A stretch of DNA of 64,000 nt from an uncultured Saprospiraceae bacterium (GTDB lineage Bacteria; Bacteroidota; Bacteroidia; Chitinophagales; Saprospiraceae). The notes beneath the pieces are model-generated. The model was given only the letters and a program-made list of their open reading frames with translations. It had not been told where the DNA came from and did no database searches. Location: positions 38,682 to 102,681 of the forward strand of contig CAKZTD010000091.1 of the NCBI GenBank assembly GCA_937921595.1, in the 5' to 3' direction. Shown piece by piece: positions 8,501 through 16,879 of the stretch. How positions within the stretch are numbered: position 1 is the first letter of the stretch; each line of letters begins with the position of its first letter. Both the position numbers and the translations under genes were made by a program.

Positions 8501-9255
8501 CCTCCGACATTGGCATGGAATGCGGTATTAAAACTTCCCAAAACAGGAAAGGGTTTTAGTTGGTCAAAAAAGGAAAAGTATCCTCCATAATTCCCAAGTG
8601 AAACGATCGGATGGTGTCCAAAGATTAAAACATTTTTATCATGATTATCATCGATGATATCTTCTAACTCTTCTTTTAAATGGGTCGGTGTGATAAATTT
8701 ACAATTACCATCAGCAGGTCGAGGTTTATCGAAAGAATGATTCCACCATTGAGAATTAAGCGTAATTATTGTCAAGCCTTCGTTGACTTCAAACACCGTC
8801 GGCCCAGGGCAGGCTTTTTTTATTGCCCAGCTGGTTTGTGTAAAATCTCGAGCAGCCAGATATTTCTTGATCTTTGATTCTAGGTTTTTGAGACTCTTTT
8901 CTCCTCCTTTTCTCCCTTTGTTCCAATCACGATCTCCGGGAATCAAAATAAGATGTCCATCAGGAAAAGATTCCATCATGGAAATCAAATCGTATATCTT
9001 TTTCAATTGCGCTTCACTAGTAGTCTCTCCAATTTTTTCATCGACTAAATCCCCATTTACGACCAGCGTGAATGGAGTATTGAGTTTAGAGAATTGAGCT
9101 TTTAACCCTTGAGAAAATGAGGTAGTATTTTCAATATCCGTTAGATTTCCAAAAAAAAATACGGAATGTAGTTTTTTAGAATCTTGCGAAAAAATTGATG
9201 AGGAGAAAATAAAAAGTAGACACAAACTGAGGAGTAGAGTTTTTGAAAATCGCAT
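5569..9255 (-). CDS. Metallophosphoesterase fused to BamA/ShlB-like outer-membrane barrel
   Basis: A 1228-residue secreted protein with a clear signal peptide (cleavage near FSQDSKK). The N-terminal third (about 25-330) is a calcineurin-like phosphoesterase: VVNGDLVDE, LIPGDRDWNKG, FGHHPIVS and SGHEKNQQ stand at the metal-binding blocks. The usual GNHD is GDRD and the last GHxH is GHEKN, so metal ligands are partly altered. A long middle region of unknown fold follows. The last 350 residues look like a 16-strand BamA/TamA-type barrel with GDRNGLRGY and a terminal aromatic-rich strand ending in GRAFR. Similar fusions occur in Bacteroidota. Function, and whether the barrel exports the enzyme to the surface, is unknown. 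Confidence 0.8.
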   Translation of the reverse strand: MRFSKTLLLSLCLLFIFSSSIFSQDSKKLHSVFFFGNLTDIENTTSFSQGLKAQFSKLNTPFTLVVNGDLVDEKIGETTSEAQLKKIYDLISMMESFPDGHLILIPGDRDWNKGRKGGEKSLKNLESKIKKYLAARDFTQTSWAIKKACPGPTVFEVNEGLTIITLNSQWWNHSFDKPRPADGNCKFITPTHLKEELEDIIDDNHDKNVLIFGHHPIVSLGNYGGYFSFFDQLKPFPVLGSFNTAFHANVGGKKDLANPKLKEFREDIYNLLFFHSNLIFASGHEKNQQIISGGNNYVLNSGAPTKSKYVADHERALMSKKAAGIMLLDYYKSGKVVSSFLKIDNQKQSFGKDESHVLFHSLCEINDGGKLMNNSYVPCRPKQEADLEMSSTYKGLTNVIAGKEYKANAWKKIWLGKHYRTTWNTPVQVPYLDLDHTFDGLTAFNKGGGRQTTSLKFKSRNGTRYSFRSVNKDPSKALNYKLRPTFISALLRDQTSTQQPFGAMVIAPLLDELNILHVSPKLYVLPDDKKLGPFQKKYGNLFGMLEENPGKRNYYGNYFANADEVVKSTKLFRYFYKNQKKKVDPSEFIRARLFDIWVGDWSKHEDNWKWAAFDQEDGWRIFRPIPRDRDHVFSRQDGVIPWLADRRFGIAAIENFGKKIGDIQSLTWQARHLDRFLASEISKEQFVKEAKYIQDNISSEDIENAIRKMPPEVYEKSGKEIEEKLKNRIKELDDAALKYYALLAKEVEVLGSTKDEYFVVIYEKDKVNVKIFISDGGTKTNDLLYDRIFYPKETEEIRLFGLGGDDVFDIKGNAKRSKIKVRTFGGPGDDHFKDVAGTPKTLVYDKGKGTKYELKGGGKVADHWNKELYEYDFNRFEYDRHIPLVYLGYNRFSGFGINLGALLNFKSFEKDEYKSKHRFNFGYTTEKNLTASYSGRFHQVFRDWDFQFNGSFADADFYNYFYGLGNSSVKKDSLFDEDFYKAKMRTFQFTVGAIKDFWNESAFSFSVGVERNESEILENTFLSVQNGDVFGSGLKLSSVPAQAKLDIDFRDSKGLPYRGIRALLEYQNNTILTGDNQNYGVAKGAVDYYVSSRTKNPLTLGLRGGGAISHGDEIPWYDLPTLGDRNGLRGYFENRFTGTASAFFNVELRYQLFEKHTSVVPVKVGVKVFYDRGRIYLDGSDETNEWRYGYGFGFYIVPLDEGLTVSLSASFSDEERFYPAISIGRAFR

Positions 9256-9416
9256 TTTTATGGCTTTGATTTTGAAATTTAATGGGGTTTTCTAGGATTA
9301 AGTAAGTATCATAAACCACCGAATAGAGTTTCCCTATCAATTTTCATAACACCTTAGCCAAGCATTAAGATTTTAGAAACCTCCTTTTTCTGATTTTATG
9401 ATTGCAATTTGAGTTA

Positions 9417-10172
9417 TTACATGCTGCTCTTTAGCGAGGAGAATACTTTTGGAAAGTTCTTTTTAATCTTAGATCTTTTTAAATATTTTGGGAGCGCAAT
9501 CTTGGTTGTCCTCTTTTCAGAAAACCTAAAATCGCAATGATCATCTCCACTAGCGAGTGACTTTGTTCTTTTAAAGCCCATTTCTTCAAAATCATTATGC
9601 ATACATCCCGCGGCACAAATCACTTCTGTAAAATCTTCTTCTCCTATTTGATCATTCATTTTACAAACCGCACATTCCGTATAGTTCAATCCAAAATCAA
9701 AAGCTTCATCTTTTCCTTTTAAAAAATCAAAAACATAATCATCGGGAAATTCTCTTTCCTGGGATCTCTTAGCCAACTTATGGAAACGAATTTTGTTTAA
9801 TTTCGAAAGCAACCACAGCTTCTTTTTTTTCCCTTTACCACCTTGCATAAATCCTCGAACCAGCATGAATGTAAGCTGCTTCGCTAATATTTTATTTTTT
9901 AAAAACGTTCGTAAAGAAAGGTAAAAAGAAAGACTGATAGCACTTAAAACCACCGTTTGAGTAAACGGGTTTTTCGCACCTCCGATGTAAGGGATATTGG
10001 GAATTATTTTTACAAATTCTTTTTCCGCTTTTGCAAAAACTTTTCTAGCAAAATTACTGGAGAATTCAATTTCAAGTTGCCACGAAACTACCTTAACAAT
10101 TTTTTTGAATTGCTTTAGTAGTTTTTCTTTACGAGAAATATAGTAGTCGGTTGGATGCTTAATACCGTTCAT
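9417..10172 (-). CDS. L-2-amino-thiazoline-4-carboxylic acid hydrolase family protein
   Basis: A 251-residue protein. The C-terminal half carries a Cys/His-rich block FGLNYTECAVCK...CAAGCMHNDFEEMGFKRTKSLASGDDHCDFRF. This closely resembles the conserved core of the ATC-hydrolase-like family (PF14196-like), including the closing G-x-x-x-C-D-F-R. The middle has one hydrophobic stretch (about residues 75-95). Some relatives open a thiazoline ring on the way to cysteine, but most members are uncharacterised, so the reaction should not be assumed. It follows the 10203 gene closely on the same strand. The C-terminal 40 residues are very lysine-rich. Confidence 0.6.
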   Translation of the reverse strand: MNGIKHPTDYYISRKEKLLKQFKKIVKVVSWQLEIEFSSNFARKVFAKAEKEFVKIIPNIPYIGGAKNPFTQTVVLSAISLSFYLSLRTFLKNKILAKQLTFMLVRGFMQGGKGKKKKLWLLSKLNKIRFHKLAKRSQEREFPDDYVFDFLKGKDEAFDFGLNYTECAVCKMNDQIGEEDFTEVICAAGCMHNDFEEMGFKRTKSLASGDDHCDFRFSEKRTTKIALPKYLKRSKIKKNFPKVFSSLKSSM

Positions 10173-10202
10173 AATTTTAGAGCAGGTCGAAAAACAATTG
10201 AA

Positions 10203-10643
10203 TTATTTAGGATGTTTGTTTAGCAAGCTATCAAGATCAAAATGTTCTTTTACTCGGGCAATCTTCTGAGGTTCGGTCATAGAATCGGCACTTTCTACTG
10301 TCACTTTACAACCTCTGAATTGATGGCGATCAGCAATACTTTCGCTCAGTTGATTTTTCGTACTTGCTGGTCCAAAAAGATAAAGCGCTTTCGCTCCTTC
10401 AACTTTTCTCAGTACTTCGTCAAAATATTTTCGTAGTTGATGCTTCTTTCGCTCTTCATATTTCTTCTCTGGATTCGTATCCATTGGGCCCCAAGGAGTT
10501 TTAGATCTTGTTCCTCCGATTGCATGAAAGTCATCAATATTAGAAAGCACTACTTCTGTTTTAGCTTCATCATTTTGAAAAGAAACAATTACAGCCTGCT
10601 TACTGTCTAGCCAAATACCTTTGAGTGATTTTAATTTTTCCAT
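10203..10643 (-). CDS. Hypothetical protein, possibly release-factor-like (baeRF-type) fold
   Basis: A 146-residue soluble protein without signal peptide. The opening strand pair (KGIWLDSKQAVIVSF) and the segment KALYLFGPASTKNQLSESI resemble the last domain of eRF1-related bacterial proteins and of 'host attachment' proteins. In those a strand, a glycine turn and a helix give L-x-G-P-G-x-x-K. The middle is strongly charged (NPEKKYEERKKHQLRKYF). The relation is by pattern only and no catalytic GGQ is present. It is adjacent to the ATC-hydrolase-like gene and likely co-transcribed. Confidence 0.45.
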   Translation of the reverse strand: MEKLKSLKGIWLDSKQAVIVSFQNDEAKTEVVLSNIDDFHAIGGTRSKTPWGPMDTNPEKKYEERKKHQLRKYFDEVLRKVEGAKALYLFGPASTKNQLSESIADRHQFRGCKVTVESADSMTEPQKIARVKEHFDLDSLLNKHPK

Positions 10644-10786
10644 TTTATGTTTTTTTATTCAAAATATTAGAATCAAGACTTATGGGAAATGATTCTCATT
10701 AAACTCTTTTTTTTATTTTCATCATAAAGGTTATTTAAAGAAGAAAGATATCAATTCATTCGGTTTCAATTGCAATGAAACAATTT

Positions 10787-12319
10787 TCACTCTAAACCAA
10801 ATGCATAATAGTGAACTTCATTAAAATCTTCCAGATAAAAACCTTCGAGTAGTACTCCTCCTTTAGTGTTTTCCAATATATCGACAAAGTGATTAACTGA
10901 TTTTATAACTTCATTATTTAATTTTGAAATAACAAACCCTTTTTTAATCTCAGTATACTTTTTTACTAATCCAGGAAAAATATTGGTCACTTTCACTCCT
11001 CCTTCAATTTTTACTTTCACTCGTTCTTTTTCAGAAAGGTTTTCGACAGTTATTCCCAAAGAATTTAAAACTTTTTCTAGCTTTTCTTTTGAAACCACTC
11101 CTTCAAAACTGCTCCCTTTTAAAATTACCTCTATAGTCCTTTCTTCTCCTTTTCTAATCAAACCGATAGTGACTGTATCTCCAGGATGATATCGACCAAT
11201 GACCTCTTGGAGTCTAGGCGAGGATTCTATCTTTTCTTTATCTACTTTTATAATAACATCTTTCTTTCGAACACCAAACTCTTCAGCAGCACTATGCTCA
11301 ACAATACTATCCACGTATACCCCTTGAGTGGATTTTAAATCCAGTTCTTCCATTAAATCACTATTAAGATTTCGCATGTAAACGCCTAAATACGCTCTTT
11401 GAACTTCACCATAATTCAATAAATCATCAATGACCTTTTTTGCGATATTTACGGGTATTGCAAAAGAGTATCCAGCATACGCCCCAGTCGGTGAAGCAAT
11501 TGCAGTATTGATCCCAATAAGTTCACCTTTGAGATTAACCAAAGCTCCTCCACTATTCCCAGGGTTCACGGCTGCATCTGTTTGAATAAATGATTCGATC
11601 GAAGCATGATCTCGAATGATATTTATATTTCGGGCTTTAGCACTTACGATTCCAGCGGTAACGGTAGTAGATAAATTAAAAGGATTCCCAACCGCCAACA
11701 CCCATTCTCCAACTTCCAAAGAATCAGAATCTCCAAGAAGAATGAACTTTAAATTTTCTGCTTCAAATTTCAACAAAGCTAAATCAGTTGCCGAATCAGT
11801 CCCTACTACCTTTCCTTTGAAAGATTGATTGTCATTTAATACAATCTCAATTTCATCCGCATTTTTTATTACATGATTATTAGTAAGTACATAGCCATCA
11901 TCTGTAATGATAATTCCGGATCCACTTCCCATTCTTGATCGAGGATTTGGATTTTGATTTGGGTTATCGAAAAAATGTTCAAAATCATCTCCGAAAAAAT
12001 CTTTAAAAAAATCTGGAATTTCCAACCTATCTACAGAAATACTTTTTCCTTTATAAGTAGAAATGATATGCACAACCCCTGGCATAACTTTTTTTGCAGG
12101 AACACGAAAATCTAATGCGTTCAAACTTGTGCTGTTAAAGTTCTCTTTCAGGTTTGATGAAACACTTACTTGTTGAATATCTTCAATAGAGACTTCAGGT
12201 TTCTCAAGAACAACTGTTTCCTTTTTCTGAGCTTTACAACTTTGAATGAAAAACGAAATGATAAATAGCTTAACAACAACTATTGCCTCTCTCTTATTTT
12301 GTTGTATAAAATTGAACAT
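10787..12319 (-). CDS. HtrA/DegP-family periplasmic serine protease (probable lipoprotein)
   Basis: A 510-residue trypsin-like Do protease. The N-terminus has a hydrophobic segment ending FFIQSCKAQ, a fair lipobox, so membrane anchoring is likely. The catalytic triad is complete: His in LTNNHVIK (about 148), Asp in TDLALLKF (about 176) and Ser in NPGNSGGALV (about 254). A first PDZ domain (about 305-400) contains AYLGVYMRNL and VDSIVEHSAAEEFGVRKKDVI; a shorter second PDZ-like region ends the protein. These enzymes degrade or refold damaged envelope proteins. It is divergent from clpB, so the shared 346-bp region may couple two stress responses. Confidence 0.92.
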   Translation of the reverse strand: MFNFIQQNKREAIVVVKLFIISFFIQSCKAQKKETVVLEKPEVSIEDIQQVSVSSNLKENFNSTSLNALDFRVPAKKVMPGVVHIISTYKGKSISVDRLEIPDFFKDFFGDDFEHFFDNPNQNPNPRSRMGSGSGIIITDDGYVLTNNHVIKNADEIEIVLNDNQSFKGKVVGTDSATDLALLKFEAENLKFILLGDSDSLEVGEWVLAVGNPFNLSTTVTAGIVSAKARNINIIRDHASIESFIQTDAAVNPGNSGGALVNLKGELIGINTAIASPTGAYAGYSFAIPVNIAKKVIDDLLNYGEVQRAYLGVYMRNLNSDLMEELDLKSTQGVYVDSIVEHSAAEEFGVRKKDVIIKVDKEKIESSPRLQEVIGRYHPGDTVTIGLIRKGEERTIEVILKGSSFEGVVSKEKLEKVLNSLGITVENLSEKERVKVKIEGGVKVTNIFPGLVKKYTEIKKGFVISKLNNEVIKSVNHFVDILENTKGGVLLEGFYLEDFNEVHYYAFGLE

Positions 12320-12339
12320 GCCTGTTAAAGTATTTTATT

Positions 12340-12347
12340 CAAAAATA
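12340..12347 (-). promoter_or_regulatory. -7 box of the HtrA gene
   Basis: On the minus strand the sequence reads TATTTTTG, matching the Bacteroidota TAnnTTTG element, about 20 bp before the start codon. The -33 element is not convincing. Confidence 0.4.
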
Positions 12348-12665
12348 GTAAAACAAACACTTCACTTTCTATGACAATAATCAACCTGAATTTTGATTTT
12401 CATCATTAAGATCTAGGGTCTCAATATTTTTACAATATGCATTTTGATCAAAATCAATGATCCTCTTGAGGCCAATCAAACCTAACAACATACTTTTCAT
12501 ATACCTTGAAAAAATAAACCAGACAAACTTTCAGGCTAAAACATAACAACATGGACACTTTGTCAGCAAGTTTTATTTTTATCAGCCAAAATGACTCTAT
12601 TTTTATACTTGAACAGTTTTTGATCTAGCAATAATTAGAGTTTTAAAAAATATAAATCATAAAAC
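12348..12665. other. Divergent intergenic region htrA-clpB
   Basis: No gene is seen. It holds a perfect 14-bp palindrome ATTTTGATCAAAAT at 12441-12454, which could be an operator. A weak -7 like TATACTTG at 12604-12611 lies 55 bp before clpB. No CIRCE element was found. Confidence 0.4.
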
Positions 12666-15287
12666 ATGAACCTAAATAATTTCACCATCAAGTCTCAAGA
12701 AGCTGCACAACGAGCACAGCAAATTGCGACAGAAAATCAAAGTCAAGCCATTGAGCTTGGGCACTTGCTCAAAGGCATTTTAGATACTGACGAAAACGTA
12801 ACGCCTTTTATTTTCAAATCATTAGGTGTCAATTTTGATGCAGTAAAAAAAGCAGTAGATGCGATTGTTATTTCTTATCCTAAGGTAAGTGGCGGCAATC
12901 AATATCTATCTCGAACTTCTTCTGATGCTATTCAAAAATCAAATACTTTTCTAAAAGAATTTGGCGATGAATACGTTGCATTAGAACATCTATTACTTGG
13001 TATTTTAAAAACCAAAGATTCTGTTTCGCAATTATTAAAAGACAGCGGCGTCACAGAAAAAGAATTAAAACTAGCTATTAAAAATCTTCGAAAAGGAAGT
13101 AAGGTAACTTCATCTAGTGCCGAAGATACTTATAACGCTTTGAATAAATATGCTACAAATCTCAATGAACGAGCAAGGACTGGGAAACTAGATCCGGTCA
13201 TTGGTAGAGATGAAGAAATCAGAAGAGTCCTACATATTTTGGCTCGGAGAACTAAAAATAATCCAATCCTAATTGGTCAACCTGGTGTTGGTAAAACAGC
13301 GATTATCGAAGGTCTGGCTCATCGGATTGTTAACGGCGATGTGCCAGAAGATTTACAGGATAAAGAAATTTATGCTTTAGATATGGGTGCCTTAATTGCC
13401 GGAGCAAAATACCAGGGAGAATTTGAAGAGCGACTCAAAGCAGTGGTCAACGAGGTCACTAGTGCCGAAGGAAATATCTTTTTATTTGTCGATGAAATTC
13501 ACACCTTGATTGGTGCTGGAAAAACTCAGGGTGCTATGGATGCGGCTAATATTTTAAAACCTGCTCTTGCCCGTGGAGAACTTCGAGCGATTGGTGCTAC
13601 AACTTTGGATGAGTATCAAAAATATTTTGAAAAAGATAAAGCACTAGAACGACGTTTCCAAATGGTGATGGTTGGTGAACCTTCCGAAGAAGATTCTATT
13701 TCAATTTTACGTGGTTTGAAAGAACGATATGAAACCTATCACAAAATCAACATCACAGACAGTGCAATCGTTGCAGCGGTGCAATTATCAACTCGATATA
13801 TCACGGATCGTTTTTTACCGGACAAGGCGATTGACCTAATTGATGAAGCAGCAGCAAGACTTCGTTTGGAAATGAATTCTGTTCCAGAAGAATTAGATGA
13901 AGTGGAAAGAAAAATTCGTCAGTTAGAAATCGAACGAGAAGCAATGAAACGTGAAAAGGATAAAAGCAAAGTTTCTAGCATCAACAAAGACTTGGCAAAT
14001 CTCGAAGAAAACCGCAATAACATCAAAGCAAAATGGGAAGCAGAACGAGAGGTAGTGCTTGGCGTTCAAAAAGCAAAAGAGCAATTAGAGCAGCTTACTC
14101 AAGAAGGTAATCGTGCAGAAAGAGATGGAGATTTCAGTAAGGCTGCAGAAATTCGATACGGTAAAATTCCTGAATTAAAAACATCTCTCGAAAGTTTAAA
14201 TCAGCAATTTGTCGACATGCAACAAGGTGGAAACATGTTGGTCAAAGAAGAGGTCGATGCAGAAGATATTGCAGAGATTGTAAGCAAATGGACCGGCGTA
14301 CCGGTAACCAGAATGCTACAAAGTGAGCGGGAAAAACTAGTCCACCTTGAGAAGGAATTACACAAAAGAGTCATTGGCCAGGACATCGCTGTCGAAGCAA
14401 TCGCCGATGCTATTCGAAGAAGTAGAACCGGACTTTCTAATAAAGATAGACCTATTGGTTCCTTCTTATTTTTAGGAACGACTGGGGTTGGAAAAACAGA
14501 GTTAGCCAAAGCGCTCGCAGAATATCTTTTCAACGATGAAAATCTGATGACTCGGATTGACATGAGTGAATATCAGGAAAGACATGCAGTGAGTCGTTTA
14601 GTTGGAGCGCCTCCAGGCTACGTTGGCTATGATGAAGGTGGACAATTGACTGAAGCTGTTCGAAGAAAACCATACAGTGTTGTCTTGCTCGACGAAATCG
14701 AAAAAGCACACCCTGATGTTTTCAATATTTTACTGCAAGTATTAGAAGATGGTCGATTGACTGATAATAAAGGTCGGGTTGCGAATTTCAAAAATGCGAT
14801 CGTCATTATGACTTCTAATATTGGCTCTGATGTCATTCGGGAAAATTTCGAAAACATGTCAGAGACTAATCAAGAAGAAACGATTGAAAAAACAGAAGCT
14901 TTGGTTTTTGATATTCTCAAACAATCCGTTCGTCCAGAGTTTTTAAATCGAATTGATGAAGTCGTGATGTTCCAACCATTATCGAGAAAAGATATTCGGG
15001 AAATTAGCAAGATTCAACTGGAACAACTCAAGGCTACTTTACTCGAACAAGAAATTGTTTTAGAGTATTCAAAAGAAGTAATGGATTGGTTGGCCGAGGA
15101 AGGCTTTCATCCAGAGTTTGGAGCTAGACCTTTGAAGAGAGTGATTCAGAAAAAAGTAATGAATCAAATTTCTAAAAACATGTTGCTCAACGAAATAAAA
15201 CCTAAGAGCCGTGTGGTGATGGATGTTTTTGATGGAAAGGTAATCTTCAGAGCTCCGACTGCCGCAGAGGTTGCGGTCAATAATTAA
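12666..15287 (+). CDS. clpB: ATP-dependent disaggregase ClpB
   Basis: An 873-residue Hsp100 chaperone that works with DnaK to pull apart aggregates in the cytoplasm. Clp N-domain repeats cover residues 1-145. NBD1 has Walker [11 protein letters not shown] and Walker [11 protein letters not shown] with the pore motif [11 protein letters not shown]. The long coiled-coil middle domain (about 405-530, KRE/EER-rich) distinguishes it from ClpA/ClpC. NBD2 has Walker [11 protein letters not shown], pore motif GYVGYDEGG, Walker [14 protein letters not shown] and sensor GARPLKR. There is no IGF loop for ClpP binding. Length is normal. Expected to be heat-induced, though no known operator is seen. Confidence 0.97.
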   Translation: MNLNNFTIKSQEAAQRAQQIATENQSQAIELGHLLKGILDTDENVTPFIFKSLGVNFDAVKKAVDAIVISYPKVSGGNQYLSRTSSDAIQKSNTFLKEFGDEYVALEHLLLGILKTKDSVSQLLKDSGVTEKELKLAIKNLRKGSKVTSSSAEDTYNALNKYATNLNERARTGKLDPVIGRDEEIRRVLHILARRTKNNPILIGQPGVGKTAIIEGLAHRIVNGDVPEDLQDKEIYALDMGALIAGAKYQGEFEERLKAVVNEVTSAEGNIFLFVDEIHTLIGAGKTQGAMDAANILKPALARGELRAIGATTLDEYQKYFEKDKALERRFQMVMVGEPSEEDSISILRGLKERYETYHKINITDSAIVAAVQLSTRYITDRFLPDKAIDLIDEAAARLRLEMNSVPEELDEVERKIRQLEIEREAMKREKDKSKVSSINKDLANLEENRNNIKAKWEAEREVVLGVQKAKEQLEQLTQEGNRAERDGDFSKAAEIRYGKIPELKTSLESLNQQFVDMQQGGNMLVKEEVDAEDIAEIVSKWTGVPVTRMLQSEREKLVHLEKELHKRVIGQDIAVEAIADAIRRSRTGLSNKDRPIGSFLFLGTTGVGKTELAKALAEYLFNDENLMTRIDMSEYQERHAVSRLVGAPPGYVGYDEGGQLTEAVRRKPYSVVLLDEIEKAHPDVFNILLQVLEDGRLTDNKGRVANFKNAIVIMTSNIGSDVIRENFENMSETNQEETIEKTEALVFDILKQSVRPEFLNRIDEVVMFQPLSRKDIREISKIQLEQLKATLLEQEIVLEYSKEVMDWLAEEGFHPEFGARPLKRVIQKKVMNQISKNMLLNEIKPKSRVVMDVFDGKVIFRAPTAAEVAVNN

Positions 15288-15307
15288 TTTTTCATAGCTT
15301 GTATATA

Positions 15308-15346
15308 GAAAGCCTTGGCAAATCTTTGTCAAGGCTTTCATTTTTT
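15308..15346 (+). terminator. Rho-independent terminator after clpB
   Basis: A 15-bp stem (10 perfect outer pairs GAAAGCCTTG/CAAGGCTTTC) with a tiny loop is followed by six T, 20 bp after the clpB stop. Confidence 0.88.
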
Positions 15347-15420
15347 AATATTCATTGTCTTTTGCTTCTTTAAATGATCATTCCAATTGAGATTTTATCT
15401 CAATTATTTTCAATACTTAT

Positions 15421-16197
15421 TTAAGTATGAATACTAAATTTCATCTGTGTTCTTACTTTCTTTCCGTTTTTCATTGCTGCCTTCCAAGGTATTAATCTAG
15501 CAAACTCATTCAACCCAACAGAACAATTCGTTTTCCCCATTGCATTCAAACATTCTACATTAGAAATCGTTCCATCTTTTTCTACAATAAAAATGATCTC
15601 TACAACACCATCACAACCGAATTTATTATTCACCAATTTTTCGTAAATCCGCTGTTCTCCTACAAACTTTGCTTTAGCATCTGGATTCAAGACAAGCGCT
15701 TCTGTTGCTTGATCAAAATATTCTTTATGGTAATAAAAATGAACAATTGCTGTGGCCTCTCGATTTACATAATCACCTTGATTTAACGTAGGTGACCATT
15801 TCCCTGAAGACATCAGTAGACGAAGCGATTCTTTTTGAAAATCAGGGTCAGTGATCAATGTTCCGCTCCATTTTCTCCGAGGAGCTTCATTGATCGCAAT
15901 ATCATAAATCGTACTATCTGGCTTTACTCTAAAAAGCAATGGAACATATCCGATTGTATAATCTATATTTGAGGTTTCTGGAAAAACGATGTTTTCTCTA
16001 ACATGATTTTCCCATCCTTTTGTACACTTTGGATATTTATTATGCGTGAGATTTTTATTATCAGATGGTAGGCGTTTTACAATAATGACATCTAGGTCCG
16101 TTGTTGAGCCTTTTCCTGAAAGTCTTTTCTTAGTGCATCCAAAAGAACAAAAGAAAAACAAACCTAAGATAAAAAAGGTAGAAGGATAATTTTTCAT
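15421..16197 (-). CDS. TonB C-terminal-domain-like lipoprotein
   Basis: A 258-residue protein from the ATG at 16197 (a TTG three codons upstream is ignored). The signal peptide ends in CSFGCTKK, a good lipobox. The final 85 residues, beginning near FGCDGVVEIIFIVEKDGTISNVE and ending RTQMKFSI, show the beta-alpha-beta layout and the D-G-x-I-x-x-v pattern of TonB/TolA C-terminal domains. A related, weaker repeat (YTIGYVPLLFRVKPDSTIYDIAI) lies in the first half. Bacteroidota have many such proteins that are not energy transducers; here the TonB transmembrane anchor and proline linker are missing. Role unknown. Confidence 0.65.
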   Translation of the reverse strand: MKNYPSTFFILGLFFFCSFGCTKKRLSGKGSTTDLDVIIVKRLPSDNKNLTHNKYPKCTKGWENHVRENIVFPETSNIDYTIGYVPLLFRVKPDSTIYDIAINEAPRRKWSGTLITDPDFQKESLRLLMSSGKWSPTLNQGDYVNREATAIVHFYYHKEYFDQATEALVLNPDAKAKFVGEQRIYEKLVNNKFGCDGVVEIIFIVEKDGTISNVECLNAMGKTNCSVGLNEFARLIPWKAAMKNGKKVRTQMKFSIHT

Positions 16198-16271
16198 AAG
16201 CAACAAGATAAGCCTCTTCTGCTAAAGTTAAAATCTACTTGATCATGATTTTTTTCTATGCCCAATAAGGC

Positions 16272-16385
16272 TTACACATTATTTAGCGCTCCACCTAAAT
16301 TCACATCTGAGTTAAAAGCATACCCAATATCTGCTTCCAAGTAGTTAGCATTTATTTTGGTCTCTGCGATATCAGAATTCGTACC
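16272..16385 (-). pseudogene. Fragment of an outer-membrane-like protein gene
   Basis: A 37-codon open stretch ending in TAA reads YLEADIGYAFNSDVNLGG near its end, like the alternating pattern of a barrel or porin C-terminus. It has no start codon. Just upstream (16386 to about 16445) another frame reads GTRIENQISANAVP, so the fragment seems frameshifted. It looks like the decayed 3' end of a lost gene. Source unknown. Confidence 0.4.
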
Positions 16386-16560
16386 TCATGGTAGCATGGT
16401 ACTGCGTTAGCAGAAATTTGGTTTTCTATTCTTGTTCCATTTAATTAAAACAAGAATACGGAGATGTCTTTACTCTAACCATGACAAAAACTACACTGGG
16501 GATTAACATTTGTCCCTTGATAGATGAAAAAATGAATTACAGGAAACAGCCAAAACTATA

Positions 16561-16597
16561 AACGCCTCGATAATCGTATGATTATCGAGGCGTTTTC
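16561..16597. terminator. Strong hairpin with T-tail
   Basis: A 15-bp perfect stem (arms 16561-16575 and 16580-16594, loop GTAT) is followed by T-rich sequence on the plus strand; on the minus strand it is preceded by A. Probably a bidirectional terminator or a remnant of one. No plus-strand gene ends here. Confidence 0.6.
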
Positions 16598-16600
16598 TAT

Positions 16601-16617
16601 TTGACCTAAAAGGACTC
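16601..16617 (-). repeat. Fragment of tRNA-Gln 3' end
   Basis: TTGACCTAAAAGGACTC matches the acceptor/T-arm end of the intact tRNA gene (16697-16713) with one mismatch in 17. It lies 96 bp downstream of the tRNA in its own direction. It may be a remnant of a tandem tRNA copy or an attachment-site scar. Confidence 0.55.
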
Positions 16618-16663
16618 CTACGATATAAAATCAGGATAGGCTTATCACCCTCATCCCCCAATA

Positions 16664-16694
16664 AAAAAAGCCCTTCTTTCGAAGAGCTTTTTTA
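16664..16694 (-). terminator. Terminator of the tRNA-Gln gene
   Basis: Hairpin with GAAG and AGC-poly(T) arms and a TTTC/GAAA loop directly after the tRNA, with T-run on the minus strand. Confidence 0.65.
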
Positions 16695-16697
16695 AGT

Positions 16698-16768
16698 TGA
16701 CCTACAAGGACTCGAACCTTGAATGCCAGAACCAAAAACTGGTGTGTTACCAATTACACCATAGGTCA
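16698..16768 (-). tRNA. tRNA-Gln (UUG)
   Basis: A 71-nt cloverleaf. The acceptor TGACCTA pairs with TAGGTCA, the T-arm is CAAGG-TTCGAGT-CCTTG and the D-loop contains TTGG. The anticodon loop TTTTGGT carries UUG and reads CAA. The T-T pair closing the anticodon stem is also seen in other bacterial tRNA-Gln. CCA is not encoded. Confidence 0.95.
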
Positions 16769-16879
16769 ATACCTGCTTTTTTGGAAGCGACTGCAAATTT
16801 ATAACATTTTAACTATTATGTAAAGTTCCCGAGCTCTTTTTTTTATCTTATTTTCATAATAATTTGAAATAGTGCTTAA

